The notes: a model not told the origin generated them from the sequence alone. 64,000 bases of DNA from JBARKJ01 sp963698885 (GCA_963698885.1 CAVOSJ010000003.1:620001-684000), one strand, 5' to 3'. Shown: positions 1 through 8,192, counted from the stretch's first letter. Made by a program: numbers and translations.

Positions 1-145
1 GGACTTCCGCGTCGAACTCTATCTCATAGCCAGACTGGGTCATACCCTTGAAGAGCAGATCCCTCTCCCAGAAGAGGAAACCCTTCATGGAACTTTTCAC
101 TTTCTCTTTATAATTTTCGAGTTGAAGCTCCGGATCGTTTCCCAT
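1..145 (-). CDS. Unknown protein, N-terminal part (runs off the window)
   Basis: An open minus-strand frame starts with ATG at 145 (reading MGNDPELQLENYKEK...) behind an AAGGAG ribosome site at 155-160 and runs off the left edge after about 48 residues. The visible part is acidic, with GYEIEFDAEV at the cut. It lies directly downstream of the siroheme methyltransferase gene and on the same strand, so it may be the tail of the dsr gene set. The GYEIEFDAEV stretch vaguely recalls OsmC-type proteins, but this is too little to name a family. Confidence 0.5.
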   Translation of the reverse strand, partial: MGNDPELQLENYKEKVKSSMKGFLFWERDLLFKGMTQSGYEIEFDAEV

Positions 146-192
146 ATTGAAAGGCTCCTTATTTTTTTCAGGCGGGTATTACGGGGCGGAAT

Positions 193-996
193 TTATTTCG
201 CGCTTTCCTTCTGCGGCTTAACTTCCGCCGGGAGGTATGCGGACAGGAGCGTCTTGAATTCCTTCCGGAGTTCTACCACGTCCCCAATGACGATGAGCGC
301 CGGCGTATCGAGCCCAGCCGAGCATGCCGCCGCGAAAAGCTCGTTGAGCGGAGCGACTATCTGCCGCTGCTCGTGCGAGGTCCCGTGGCTGATGACGATC
401 GCGGGCGTACTGGCCGGGCGGCCCGCCGAAATCAGGCGTTCCGCTATCTCCGGCAGACGTGTAAGCCCCATATAAATTACTATCGTGCCTACCGCGGTCG
501 CGAGGCCCTCCCAGTCTACCGGGTCATCAAGGCCGCTTCCCGGATGTCCGGTGACAAACGCGACGCTTCCGGAGACGCCCCTGTGCGTCACGGGAATGCC
601 CAGGGAACCTGGTACCGCGACACCCGAAGTCACTCCCGGCACCACCTCGCAGGGCACGCCCGCCTCGCCTAACGCCATGACTTCTTCGCCGCCGCGCCCG
701 AATACGAATGGGTCGCCGCCCTTCAGCCTCACGACCGTCTTACCCGCGAGCGCCTGCTCGATGAGCGTCCGGTTTATCTCCTCTTGCGAAGGACACATCC
801 TCCCCGCGCGTTTGCCCATATATATGAGCCGCGCGTCCTGGGGCGCAAGCGAAAGGAGCGACTCCAGCACCAGCGCGTCATAAACCACCACTTGCGCCTT
901 TTTAAGGATGGCCGCGCCTTTAAGGGTTATAAGCTCCGGGTCTCCCGGACCCGCGCCTACAAGGTAAACAGTTCCAATCTTTGCAGCGTCTTTCAT
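193..996 (-). CDS. cobA: Uroporphyrinogen-III C-methyltransferase (SUMT)
   Basis: This cytoplasmic SAM-dependent enzyme methylates uroporphyrinogen III at C2 and C7 to make precorrin-2, the precursor of siroheme and cobalamin. The 267 residues match a single-domain SUMT. The N-terminal VYLVGAGPGDPELITLKG motif, the YDALV segment, RLKGGDPFVFGRGGEE and PGVTSGVAVPGSLGIPVTHR are all family signatures. No CysG-type dehydrogenase/ferrochelatase domain is fused. It follows the DsrC-like gene by 7 nt, so it is probably co-transcribed. Siroheme is the cofactor of DsrAB encoded upstream, which fits this position. Confidence 0.93.
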   Translation of the reverse strand: MKDAAKIGTVYLVGAGPGDPELITLKGAAILKKAQVVVYDALVLESLLSLAPQDARLIYMGKRAGRMCPSQEEINRTLIEQALAGKTVVRLKGGDPFVFGRGGEEVMALGEAGVPCEVVPGVTSGVAVPGSLGIPVTHRGVSGSVAFVTGHPGSGLDDPVDWEGLATAVGTIVIYMGLTRLPEIAERLISAGRPASTPAIVISHGTSHEQRQIVAPLNELFAAACSAGLDTPALIVIGDVVELRKEFKTLLSAYLPAEVKPQKESAK

Positions 997-1003
997 TTAA
1001 ATC

Positions 1004-1354
1004 CTATTCTTCAGGATGAATCGGCCCCTTGAGATATACCAGGACTTCTTCACCAGGATATGGCAGCCCCGCCACCTTCCATGCCTTCAGCGGGTCCATC
1101 TTGAACGGCTTCGACGTGCAGTTTTTTGGCTGGTGCACGTTGGTACAAACCATACCGAGCAGCGGGAAGGAGTTGAATTTCATGTAATAACTTCTGAGGA
1201 ACCTGATTACTTCCAGGCGGTCTTCGGTCAGCTTTTTAATGCCTTCCCGCGTCGCGATAGCTTCCGCTACGGACTCGTTCCAGGCGTTAATGTTAGTCAG
1301 GTATCCATTTGTGTCCAGCTCTACGGTACCGCCTTCATATTTTAGCGATGGCAT
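1004..1354 (-). CDS. DsrC/TusE-family protein without the C-terminal cysteine pair
   Basis: The 116-residue protein has the DsrC/TusE fold signature: a start resembling DsrC (GGTVELDTNGYLTNINAWN), a central helix with EVIRFLRSYYMKFNSFP, and a tail containing KAWKVAGLPYPG. Canonical DsrC ends in CysB-x10-CysA-Val. Here the tail reads KVAGLPYPGEEVLVYLKG and ends without cysteine, so it cannot form the DsrC trisulfide. Two cysteines sit instead in the middle (VCTNVHQPKNC, about residues 69 and 79). Known cysteine-less DsrC homologues are suspected regulators or carriers; the role here is open. It lies between the CBS gene and cobA. Confidence 0.85.
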   Translation of the reverse strand: MPSLKYEGGTVELDTNGYLTNINAWNESVAEAIATREGIKKLTEDRLEVIRFLRSYYMKFNSFPLLGMVCTNVHQPKNCTSKPFKMDPLKAWKVAGLPYPGEEVLVYLKGPIHPEE

Positions 1355-1371
1355 CAGTTTCAGTCCTCCGG

Positions 1372-1815
1372 TTATTGATAGCCTTCGTACTTGCCTTCGA
1401 TATAATCTTTAAGATACCGGTTCTCCGCCGTCACCTTGTGCATCAGCCCTTTGACTACGTCTCTTATGGAGATGATGCCGGTCAGGTTCTGCCCGGACAT
1501 TACGGGCATATGGCGGATGTTGTTCTGGCTCATGATGTTCATTACGTAGTCGAGGTCATCCTCGATCAGGCCGATCAGGATGTTGTGGGACATTACTTCG
1601 CTGACCTTGCGGACGGAGAAGCCGTTAGGGTTTTCATTGATTTCGCGGAGCAGGTCTCTCTCAGATATAATGCCCTTCAGGTCACCATTGCTGTCAATAA
1701 CGGGCAGGCAGCTAATCTTGTTGACAATGAGGGTCTTAAGAGCCTCCGAGACTTTCTGGTCCACGTTTGCTGTAATGAGGCCCCTGCTGGTATCAAGAAT
1801 ATCTTTAATCTTCAT
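1372..1815 (-). CDS. Tandem CBS-domain protein
   Basis: The 147-residue soluble protein is built from two CBS motifs. The first covers about residues 8-60 (VSEALKTLIVNKISCLPVIDSNGDLKGIISERDLL). The second covers about residues 70-125 (YVMNIMSQNNIRHMPVMSGQNLTGIISIRDVV). CBS pairs bind adenosine nucleotides (AMP, ATP) or SAM and usually act as energy sensors. No catalytic domain is attached. It sits 17 nt upstream of the DsrC-like gene within the sulfur cluster, so it could tune that pathway to adenylate levels, which is relevant if APS metabolism is coupled; that is inference only. Confidence 0.88.
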   Translation of the reverse strand: MKIKDILDTSRGLITANVDQKVSEALKTLIVNKISCLPVIDSNGDLKGIISERDLLREINENPNGFSVRKVSEVMSHNILIGLIEDDLDYVMNIMSQNNIRHMPVMSGQNLTGIISIRDVVKGLMHKVTAENRYLKDYIEGKYEGYQ

Positions 1816-1933
1816 GTACCCCCCTTTGCCTGTAACCTCTTTGCCCGCTTCGCACGTAACTCTTTGCCCCTTTTGCCCTCTCTTCTAAAACCTTATCCGC
1901 CCTCTTAGCCTGCAGCCTTGCCGGGATTACGGA

Positions 1934-1953
1934 GGCCCCGGAATTCCGGGGCC
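1934..1953. repeat. 20-nt perfect GC-rich palindrome
   Basis: GGCCCCGGAATTCCGGGGCC lies in the 154-nt gap between tusA and the CBS gene. It is perfectly self-complementary and falls 17 nt after the tusA stop on the minus strand. No T-tract follows, so it could be a pause, an mRNA-stability element or a weak terminator. The rest of the gap (1816-1930) has two copies of a gtaac-tctttgccc motif of unknown meaning. Confidence 0.5.
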
Positions 1954-1969
1954 CCCATGCAGCCCAAAA

Positions 1970-2203
1970 CTATTTTTTCTTGACGTAATAATGCTGCTTG
2001 CCGTCAATGTCTTCCGTGCCGAGAAGCTCGTTGCCTGTCCTCTTTGCCCAGGCGACCATGTCGTTAACGGTGCCGAGGTCCGTGCCTATCATCTCCAGGA
2101 TTTTCCCGGACTCCATCTTCTTTACGGCCATGTTGGTCTTCAGTATCGGCTCCGGGCATACCATTCCCGAGCAATCTAATACCTGATCAGCCTTGATATC
2201 CAT
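1970..2203 (-). CDS. tusA: TusA-family sulfur carrier protein
   Basis: The 77-residue protein has the TusA signature CSGMVCPEPILKT near residues 10-22; the Cys of CPEP carries the persulfide. TusA-type carriers pass sulfane sulfur in the cytoplasm. In sulfur oxidisers they hand it to DsrE of the DsrEFH complex, whose genes lie in this same cluster. A GGGGG ribosome site sits 7 nt before the ATG. A strong terminator lies just upstream (2244-2271), so it is either read through or has its own promoter. Confidence 0.93.
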   Translation of the reverse strand: MDIKADQVLDCSGMVCPEPILKTNMAVKKMESGKILEMIGTDLGTVNDMVAWAKRTGNELLGTEDIDGKQHYYVKKK

Positions 2204-2243
2204 ATTATAACCCCCTTCTCCCGGATTTACCGGAAATTTTAAT

Positions 2244-2271
2244 AAAAAGGCCGCACTTGAACCGTGCGGCC
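2244..2271 (-). terminator. Rho-independent terminator after the NfnB/SudA-like gene
   Basis: Read on the minus strand, GGCCGCAC-ggttcaa-GTGCGGCC forms a perfect 8-bp GC stem followed by TTTTTATT. It begins about 10 nt after the stop at 2282 and would end the upstream transcript before tusA. Confidence 0.85.
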
Positions 2272-2281
2272 TCCCACGCTA

Positions 2282-3730
2282 CTACGCTTTATCTTCCGTG
2301 CTCCACCATTCGCCGGTGTTCAAGTACTGGTCTATGCTCTTGGCGGCGCTCCGGCCCGCGCCCATCGCAAGGATGACCGTAGCCGAGCCTGTAACGATGT
2401 CCCCGCCCGCGAATACGCCCTTTTTGGTCGTCCGGCAGGTCTGCTCGTTCTCCACCTCGATATATCCCTTTTTCGTCTGGCCCAGGCCCGGAGTGGTCTG
2501 GAACAGGAGCGGGTTTGAGCTTGTCCCGATGGAAACGATTACCGCGTCCACCTCAAGCACAAACTCCGAATTGGGTTTTGCGACGGGTCTGCGCCTTCCG
2601 GAATCGTCCGGCTCGCCAAGCTCCATCTCTATACACTCAAGGCCACGTACCCAGCCCTGCTCGTTCCCCAGGACTTTCACCGGCGCGGTCAAAAGCTGAA
2701 ACTTTACACCTTCGTGCCCCGCGTGCTCGACTTCTTCCTTCCTGGCCGGGAGCTCGTCCTTCGAGCGCCTGTATACTATATATGCGTTGTCCGCGCCGAG
2801 GCGAAGCGCCGTGCGCACCGAGTCCATCGCCACGTTTCCGCCGCCGACCACCGCGACATTCTTGAACCTCTTTATCGGCGTCTCGTACTCCGGGAACCGG
2901 AAGGCCTTCATCAGGTTTGAGCGGGTCAGGAACTCGTTTGCGGAATAGACGCCGTTCAAGTTTTCGCCGGGGATACCCATGAACCATGGCAGGCCCGCGC
3001 CGTTGCAGATATACACGGCCTCGAAACCCTCTTCCATGAGCTGGTCGATCGTCTTTATCTTGCCTATGACATAATTCAGCTTTATCTCCACGCCCATCTG
3101 CTCTAAGACCTTCACTTCGCGGTCCACTATAGCCTTCGGGAGTCTGAACTCAGGTATTCCATATACCAGCACGCCGCCGGCCTTATGCAACGCCTCGAAA
3201 ACCGTTACCTTGTGGCCCATGAGCGTGAGGTCAAAAGCGGCGGTCAGTCCGGACGGGCCAGCGCCGACTATGGCTATCTTCTTGCCGGATGGCGCCGCGG
3301 CTTTCGGGAGTTCCCCCCCGCCGTGCTTCGCCTGGAAATCCGCCACGAACCTCTCCAGCCGGCCTATGGCGACGGAATCGCCCTTCTTGCCCAGGACGCA
3401 GAGTTTCTCGCACTGGATCTCCTGCGGGCAGACACGGCCGCAGACCGCCGGAAGAAGGCTCGACTCCTTAATCTTTCCCAGCGCCGCCAGATAATCTTTG
3501 CTCTGGATAAGGCCGATAAAAGACTTGATGTCGATACCTACCGGACAGCCCGTGGTGCAGAAAGGCTTCTTGCACTGAAGACACCGGGAGGACTCCAGGA
3601 GCGCCTGCTCTTCGGTATAACCAAGCGTAACCTCTTCAAAATTTTTCGCCCTTACGTGCGGGTCCTGCTCCGGCATGCCCTGCCTTGGGACCTTAGGCTT
3701 GCCCTTACCTTCCTTTTTCTCTTCGGTCAT
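2282..3730 (-). CDS. GltD-like FAD/NADPH oxidoreductase (NfnB/SudA-type large subunit)
   Basis: The 482-residue flavoprotein has an N-terminal two-[4Fe-4S] domain (CLQCKKPFCTTGCP, residues 51-64, and CGRVCPQEIQCEKLC, about 97-111). An FAD site follows (IVGAGPSGLTAAFDL, about 153-167), then an NADPH site (VVGGGNVAMDSVRTALRLGA). This layout is that of the glutamate synthase small chain, NfnB and SudA. The partner FNR-type subunit is encoded 19 nt upstream, so the pair is an NfnAB- or sulfide-dehydrogenase-type complex. It would link NADPH, NADH and ferredoxin pools, or reduce polysulfide. The sequence alone does not separate the two. Confidence 0.9.
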   Translation of the reverse strand: MTEEKKEGKGKPKVPRQGMPEQDPHVRAKNFEEVTLGYTEEQALLESSRCLQCKKPFCTTGCPVGIDIKSFIGLIQSKDYLAALGKIKESSLLPAVCGRVCPQEIQCEKLCVLGKKGDSVAIGRLERFVADFQAKHGGGELPKAAAPSGKKIAIVGAGPSGLTAAFDLTLMGHKVTVFEALHKAGGVLVYGIPEFRLPKAIVDREVKVLEQMGVEIKLNYVIGKIKTIDQLMEEGFEAVYICNGAGLPWFMGIPGENLNGVYSANEFLTRSNLMKAFRFPEYETPIKRFKNVAVVGGGNVAMDSVRTALRLGADNAYIVYRRSKDELPARKEEVEHAGHEGVKFQLLTAPVKVLGNEQGWVRGLECIEMELGEPDDSGRRRPVAKPNSEFVLEVDAVIVSIGTSSNPLLFQTTPGLGQTKKGYIEVENEQTCRTTKKGVFAGGDIVTGSATVILAMGAGRSAAKSIDQYLNTGEWWSTEDKA

Positions 3731-3749
3731 CGTTACCCTTCCTTTATTC

Positions 3750-4601
3750 CTAAGCCGAATGGCAGAGTTTCTTCTTGCAGATATCGACGGCCTGCTTCTC
3801 CTCCGGCAGGTACTGCCTCTGGCGCGCCATCATCTCGTCGTAATCCACTTCGTGGCCGTCGAACTCGGGCCCGTCCACGCAGACGAACTTTGTCTTCCCG
3901 CCTACGGTCACGCGGCACGCGCCGCACATCCCGGTGCCGTCCACCATTATGGTGTTGAGGCTGGCGAAGGTTTTTATCTTGTGCGGCTCCGTGACCTTGC
4001 AGACGAACTTCATCATGATCGGCGGACCGATTACCACCACCAGGTCGATTGGGATTTTCTCGACCTCTATCATCTGCTTCAGTTCGTCCGTCACGAAACC
4101 TTTTTTCACGTACGAGCCGTCGTCCGTAGTGATACGCACTTCGGTCGAGGCCTTCCTCATCAGGTCTTCATATATTAAAAGGTCCTTCGTCCTGGCTCCC
4201 AGGATGGATATGACCTTATTGCCCGCATCTTTCATCGCCTTCGCTATCGGATGGACCGGCGCAATGCCAACGCCGCCCCCGACGCAGACAACCGTGCCGA
4301 ATTTCTCCACGTGCGTGGGCTTGCCAAGCGGACCCGCCACGTGCATCAACTTGTCGCCTTCCTTAAACGAGCCCAGGAGCATCGTGGAGGCGCCAACTTC
4401 CTGAAACAGGATGCTTATGGTGCCCTTCTCGGCGTCCTTATCGGCAATCGTAAGAGGAATTCTCTCGCCCGTATCGCATGGGATGATGATGACGAACTGC
4501 CCCGCCTTGTGCGCCCTCGCAATCTCAGGAGCATCCAGCACGAACTCCGTTATCCTCGGTTCCTGCGCAGACCAAATTGTCTTCTTTAAGATTTCGTACA
4601 T
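3750..4601 (-). CDS. FNR-type oxidoreductase with [2Fe-2S] cluster (NfnA/SudB-type small subunit)
   Basis: The 283-residue protein has a ferredoxin-NADP reductase fold: an FAD-binding barrel at about 5-95 (GQFVIIIPCDTGERIPLTIAD) and a nucleotide-binding part with GTVVCVGGGVGIAPVHPIAKA at about 104-122. Its C-terminal region carries a [2Fe-2S] loop (MCGACRVTV, then FVCVDGPEFDGHEVDYDE). That C-terminal cluster is typical of NfnA/SudB rather than dihydroorotate dehydrogenase PyrK. It is encoded directly before its GltD-like partner and 11 nt after the rubrerythrin-like gene. Confidence 0.9.
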   Translation of the reverse strand: MYEILKKTIWSAQEPRITEFVLDAPEIARAHKAGQFVIIIPCDTGERIPLTIADKDAEKGTISILFQEVGASTMLLGSFKEGDKLMHVAGPLGKPTHVEKFGTVVCVGGGVGIAPVHPIAKAMKDAGNKVISILGARTKDLLIYEDLMRKASTEVRITTDDGSYVKKGFVTDELKQMIEVEKIPIDLVVVIGPPIMMKFVCKVTEPHKIKTFASLNTIMVDGTGMCGACRVTVGGKTKFVCVDGPEFDGHEVDYDEMMARQRQYLPEEKQAVDICKKKLCHSA

Positions 4602-4612
4602 TCAGCCCACCC

Positions 4613-5083
4613 TTAGTTGTTTTCGATCTCTCTCATGAAATCATCATACTTCTCTTCGAAGCCCCTCAAGTGCACGCTCTCTTCGGCCGCCAGGAAAAGG
4701 AACAGCTCCTTCGCCTTCGGGTCGTCAGACAGAGCGGCGTACTTCTTGTAAGACTCCAGCGCCTCTTTCTCCTTGGCCATAGCAGCCTTGAGCACGTCCT
4801 GATAGCTCGCCGTGTCGTCCAGCCTTACATTGCCGACAAACTCGGCATATCCCAGCGGCTTCGCCACCTCATGCGGCTTCGGTATAGCACCGCCCTTATC
4901 GACCGTCTTATCCAGATCGTTTAAATGGTCGATGTGCTTCTGCTCTTCCTTCGCCAGATGCGTCAGGAAAGCCCGGACGTTCTCCACTGTGGACTTTTCC
5001 GCGGCTTCGGAATAGAAGCGCTTGGAGTTTTCCTCGTTTATCCTGGCGTAGTCGATGATCTCTCTCAGCGTAATATCTTCCAT
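4613..5083 (-). CDS. Rubrerythrin-like ferritin-family diiron protein
   Basis: The 156-residue helical protein has spaced E/ExxH-type ligands of a rubrerythrin or ferritin-like four-helix bundle (RINEENSKRFY, AKEEQKHIDHLNDL, AMAKEKEALESYKKYA, AAEESVHLRGFEEKY). There is no C-terminal rubredoxin domain, so it is a short form. Such proteins reduce peroxide in anaerobes. Lying between DsrL and the NfnAB-like genes, it would shield the oxygen-sensitive Dsr flavoprotein and Fe-S enzymes. A terminator separates it from dsrL (5104-5149). Confidence 0.85.
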   Translation of the reverse strand: MEDITLREIIDYARINEENSKRFYSEAAEKSTVENVRAFLTHLAKEEQKHIDHLNDLDKTVDKGGAIPKPHEVAKPLGYAEFVGNVRLDDTASYQDVLKAAMAKEKEALESYKKYAALSDDPKAKELFLFLAAEESVHLRGFEEKYDDFMREIENN

Positions 5084-5103
5084 TCAGATCTCCTGATATG
5101 CCC

Positions 5104-5149
5104 TTAAAAAACAACCCGGAGGGCCCCCTTGGACGGGCGGCCCTCCGGG
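5104..5149 (-). terminator. Rho-independent terminator between the dsrL-like and rubrerythrin-like genes
   Basis: On the minus strand, CCCGGAGGGCC (5139-5149) pairs perfectly with GGCCCTCCGGG (5115-5125) in an 11-bp stem, followed by TTGTTTTTT. It begins about 19 nt after the dsrL-like stop. It would end or thin the long dsr transcript before the rubrerythrin and NfnAB-like genes. Confidence 0.85.
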
Positions 5150-5167
5150 AGACGAAACAGAACATTT

Positions 5168-6844
5168 TTATAACATGTCTATGTAGCCGCAGGGACAGGC
5201 TTCTGCGCATTTCTTGCAACCCTGGCACTTCTCCAGGATGAACTCGTAATGCGTGCCTCGCGGCAGTTCCTTCGACGTCTTTTGCACGGCGCCGTCCGAG
5301 CAGTACATCCAGCAGTTGTCGCAGTCGAAGCAGAGCCCGCAGCTCATGCAGCGGGATACCTCTTCCTTGAACTCCGGGTCCGAAAGAGCGATCATCGGCT
5401 CTTTCGTCATGCTACCCTTTACCTCGGCCGCCGAGAGGAACTTCGTGGAAGTCCTCTCCTTCTTCGGGAAGAAGTCGCGGTACATGTTCTGATAGCGTAT
5501 TACCGCCAGCGGGGCCACTTCCGGCTTCTCCTTCTTCTGGATGAAGTCGTCGATGGCTTCCGCCGCTTTCCTGCCAAGGCCTATGGCCTCAGTCACCAGA
5601 CCGAGCTGGTTGGTCACGTCGCCGGCCGCGAATACGCCTTCGGCCGCGGTCTTCCCGCCAGCGTCAGCCGATATCCAGCCCTTCTCGTTCTTCAGCGTAT
5701 CCAGGCCGTCGAACTCAGGCTCCTGGCTGATGGACGGACAGACAAATGTCGCGTCCACCACGAACTCGGAACCCGCGACCGGGACAGGCCTGCGCCTGCC
5801 GGATGCGTCCGGCTCGCCAAGCTCCATCCTCTGGAGCTTCAGGCCCGCAGCCTTGCCGTCCTTTACAACCACTTCGACGGGGGCGGTAAGGTACTCGAAC
5901 TTGACCCCTTCCTCTTCCGCGGAATGGATCTCGTGCTCGATGGCGGGCATCTCCGCGCGGGTCCTGCGGTAGGATAGGGTAACGTCAGCGCCGAGCCTGA
6001 CCGCGACCCTGGCTGCATCGATGGCGCTGTTGCCGCCGCCGATGACTATGACCTTGTCACCTATCTCTACCTTTTCGCCGCTATTGACCTTGTGGAGGAA
6101 CTCCGCGCCGGTCATCACGTTAGCCGCGTCTTCTCCGGGTACTCCGAGCTTCTTTCCAGCGTGGGCGCCTATGCCCATGAATACGACGCTGTTGGATTTC
6201 CGGAGTTCTTCGAATGGGACGTCCTTGCCTACCTTCGTATTCAGTTTAATCTGTACGCCCAGGTCAAGGATTTTCTTGATCTCGGCGTCCAGCACATCCT
6301 CCGGCAGCCTGTAAGCCGGTATGCCGTAGCGCAGCATTCCGCCTGCCTTTTCGAAGGATTCATAGACAGTCACACCGTAGCCGCGCCTGGCCAACTGATA
6401 GGCGCAGGAAAGGCCTGCCGGTCCGGACCCGACTACCGCAACGTTCTCGGCCCTTTTTTCATCGGTCATCTTCTTGAGCGGGAGGGCGTTCTTTATTCCG
6501 AAATCTCCCATGTACCGCTCAATGTTGTTGATGTTGAGCGGGCCCTCTATGCCCCCCCTGTTGCATTCGCTCTCGCAGGGGTGCGGACATACCCTTCCCG
6601 TCGTCGCCGGGAGCGGGTTCTTGTCCGTCAGCATGTACCAGGCTTCGTTCATCGACTGCTCAAACGTCCTGCCGTACATCTCGGACTGGCTGATGTGCAT
6701 CACGTAGCCCCTCACGTCAACTCCCGACGGGCATTTGAACGTGCAGGGCGGCGTTTTCGGCTGGTATTTGGGCCTCAGGGTAGAGGTCTGAGTCGAGCCT
6801 GATTTTGCGCCGTAATCCTTCTTTTTCTTCTTAACTAACGCCAT
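5168..6844 (-). CDS. dsrL: DsrL-like NAD(P)H:acceptor oxidoreductase
   Basis: The 558-residue iron-sulfur flavoprotein has an N-terminal cluster domain (CTFKCPSGVDVRGY, then CPHPCESECNRG). An FAD motif (VVGSGPAGLSCAYQLA), an NAD(P) motif (VIVIGGGNSAIDAARVAVRLGA) and a C-terminal two-[4Fe-4S] ferredoxin domain follow (CMSCGLCFDCDNC, then CQGCKKCAEACPCG). The extra ferredoxin end separates DsrL from ordinary GltD and from the NfnB-like protein encoded in the same cluster. DsrL exchanges electrons between NAD(P)H and DsrAB. At 558 residues it is shorter than the Allochromatium protein (about 650). It is encoded directly after dsrD. Confidence 0.85.
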   Translation of the reverse strand: MALVKKKKKDYGAKSGSTQTSTLRPKYQPKTPPCTFKCPSGVDVRGYVMHISQSEMYGRTFEQSMNEAWYMLTDKNPLPATTGRVCPHPCESECNRGGIEGPLNINNIERYMGDFGIKNALPLKKMTDEKRAENVAVVGSGPAGLSCAYQLARRGYGVTVYESFEKAGGMLRYGIPAYRLPEDVLDAEIKKILDLGVQIKLNTKVGKDVPFEELRKSNSVVFMGIGAHAGKKLGVPGEDAANVMTGAEFLHKVNSGEKVEIGDKVIVIGGGNSAIDAARVAVRLGADVTLSYRRTRAEMPAIEHEIHSAEEEGVKFEYLTAPVEVVVKDGKAAGLKLQRMELGEPDASGRRRPVPVAGSEFVVDATFVCPSISQEPEFDGLDTLKNEKGWISADAGGKTAAEGVFAAGDVTNQLGLVTEAIGLGRKAAEAIDDFIQKKEKPEVAPLAVIRYQNMYRDFFPKKERTSTKFLSAAEVKGSMTKEPMIALSDPEFKEEVSRCMSCGLCFDCDNCWMYCSDGAVQKTSKELPRGTHYEFILEKCQGCKKCAEACPCGYIDML

Positions 6845-6857
6845 GGTTCATCTCCGT

Positions 6858-7103
6858 TTACGCGTTCGCGCTTCCTTCTGTGTGCGGTATTTCGAGTGTA
6901 GTGCCGCCGAAGTAGCCATATACGAGTTTCTCGTCGTCTATAAGCTCCTTCAGCGCTTGCTTCACGTCCTTCTTCGAGCATTCGGCCTCGCCGAAATGTT
7001 CGATCACTTCCTGGCTGAGGATCGGTACCTTCACCTGCTTCTTGCCAGCGTAAGACTCCACTTTGTGGAATATGTAGTCTTTGATCTCTTCTATGGACGC
7101 CAT
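6858..7103 (-). CDS. dsrD: DsrD, winged-helix partner of sulfite reductase
   Basis: The small protein matches DsrD, with IEEIKDYIFHKVES at its start and a winged-helix body (SKKDVKQALKELIDDEKLVYGYFGG). DsrD is an allosteric activator of DsrAB and is typical of sulfite and sulfate reducers. Two ATGs lie close together. The GGGGGG ribosome site sits only 2 nt from the first (7109) but about 8 nt from the second, so I place the start at 7103 (MASIEE, 81 residues). It follows dsrB by a few bases. Confidence 0.93.
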   Translation of the reverse strand: MASIEEIKDYIFHKVESYAGKKQVKVPILSQEVIEHFGEAECSKKDVKQALKELIDDEKLVYGYFGGTTLEIPHTEGSANA

Positions 7104-7115
7104 GATCATACCCCC

Positions 7116-8192
7116 CTAAAATTTGACATGTGTAGAGGAATTGTACGTGCTGGACGCCAGGGTAAAGTCGTCAATGTGGTACTTCGTAAACTCGAGGCCG
7201 GTCTTCTCGAAGAACTTCTGCCAGCCTATCCTGTTTATCCACTCGCCGACCCTCTCGTACTTCTTCGCGTCGCCGGCGTATGTCTCGACGATGTTCTTTA
7301 CCGCTGAGGTGACTTCCGGCCAGCGCGGCGGGTTGTTCGGGAGGTACGGTATCGCGAGCTTCGAGAACATCGGCTCGTGCCTGGAGTTCGAGACCTTGCC
7401 GCCGACCCATATCGAGATGCCGTCGTTAAGCGGGTTGGCTATCGGCATCGCCGGGCAGACGGTGTAGCAGTTGCCGCAGTACATGCAGAGGTCTTCGATG
7501 ACCTCGACCGACTGCTTGCCATCGACCATCTTCGGACGTATGGCGGCCTTCGGGCAGGAGGCGACGGTTGACGGTATCTCGCACATGTTGCCGAGCTTGG
7601 AGTGGTCGATGGTCGGCGGGGTCCTGTGTATGCCGAGGATCGAGATGTCCGAGCAGTGGACGGCGCCGCACATGTTCAGGCAGCAGGCGACCGCTATCCT
7701 TAAATGCGCGGGCAGGGTCATGGACGTGAAGTAGTCCATCAGCTCGTCCATCGTGGCCTTGACCACGCCGGAGGCGTCCGTCGCGGAGCTGTGGCAATGT
7801 ACCCAGCCCTGAGTATGGACGATGTTGGATATGCTGTTGCCGGTGCCGCCGACGGGGATGCCCTGCTTGTTCATCTCGTCGATCAGCGGCTGGACGTTGG
7901 CTTCCTTTTCAGTCAGGAACTCGACGTTGTTGCGGCTTGTGAACCTTAAGTAGCCGTCGCAGTACTTGTCGGCCAGGTTGCAGTAATCCCTTATCTTCTC
8001 GATGCTGATAAGCCTCGAGGACGCGCCCCTGACGGTGTAGATCTTGTCGCCGGTCTCGGAGACGTGCATGAGGACGCCCGGCTTGATATTCTCATGGTAC
8101 TTCCATTTTCCGTAATTGGCCTTCACCGTCGGGTGGAGCATCTGTTCGTAATGGGGTGGCCCTATGTCTGTCTTTCTCTTCGGAGCTGCCAT
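7116..8192 (-). CDS. dsrB: Dissimilatory sulfite reductase subunit beta
   Basis: The 358-residue subunit carries the catalytic siroheme-[4Fe-4S] site of DsrAB, which makes or consumes sulfite with a DsrC trisulfide product. Cysteines in AVACCLNMCGAVHC (about 168-180) and MCEIPSTVASCPKAAIRP (about 203-220) match the siroheme-cluster region. A ferredoxin domain follows (CMYCGNCYTVCP, 236-247). The C-terminal WINRIGWQKFFEKTG is a DsrB hallmark. The frame is fully open, and the gene lies 82 nt after dsrA. Confidence 0.97.
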   Translation of the reverse strand: MAAPKRKTDIGPPHYEQMLHPTVKANYGKWKYHENIKPGVLMHVSETGDKIYTVRGASSRLISIEKIRDYCNLADKYCDGYLRFTSRNNVEFLTEKEANVQPLIDEMNKQGIPVGGTGNSISNIVHTQGWVHCHSSATDASGVVKATMDELMDYFTSMTLPAHLRIAVACCLNMCGAVHCSDISILGIHRTPPTIDHSKLGNMCEIPSTVASCPKAAIRPKMVDGKQSVEVIEDLCMYCGNCYTVCPAMPIANPLNDGISIWVGGKVSNSRHEPMFSKLAIPYLPNNPPRWPEVTSAVKNIVETYAGDAKKYERVGEWINRIGWQKFFEKTGLEFTKYHIDDFTLASSTYNSSTHVKF

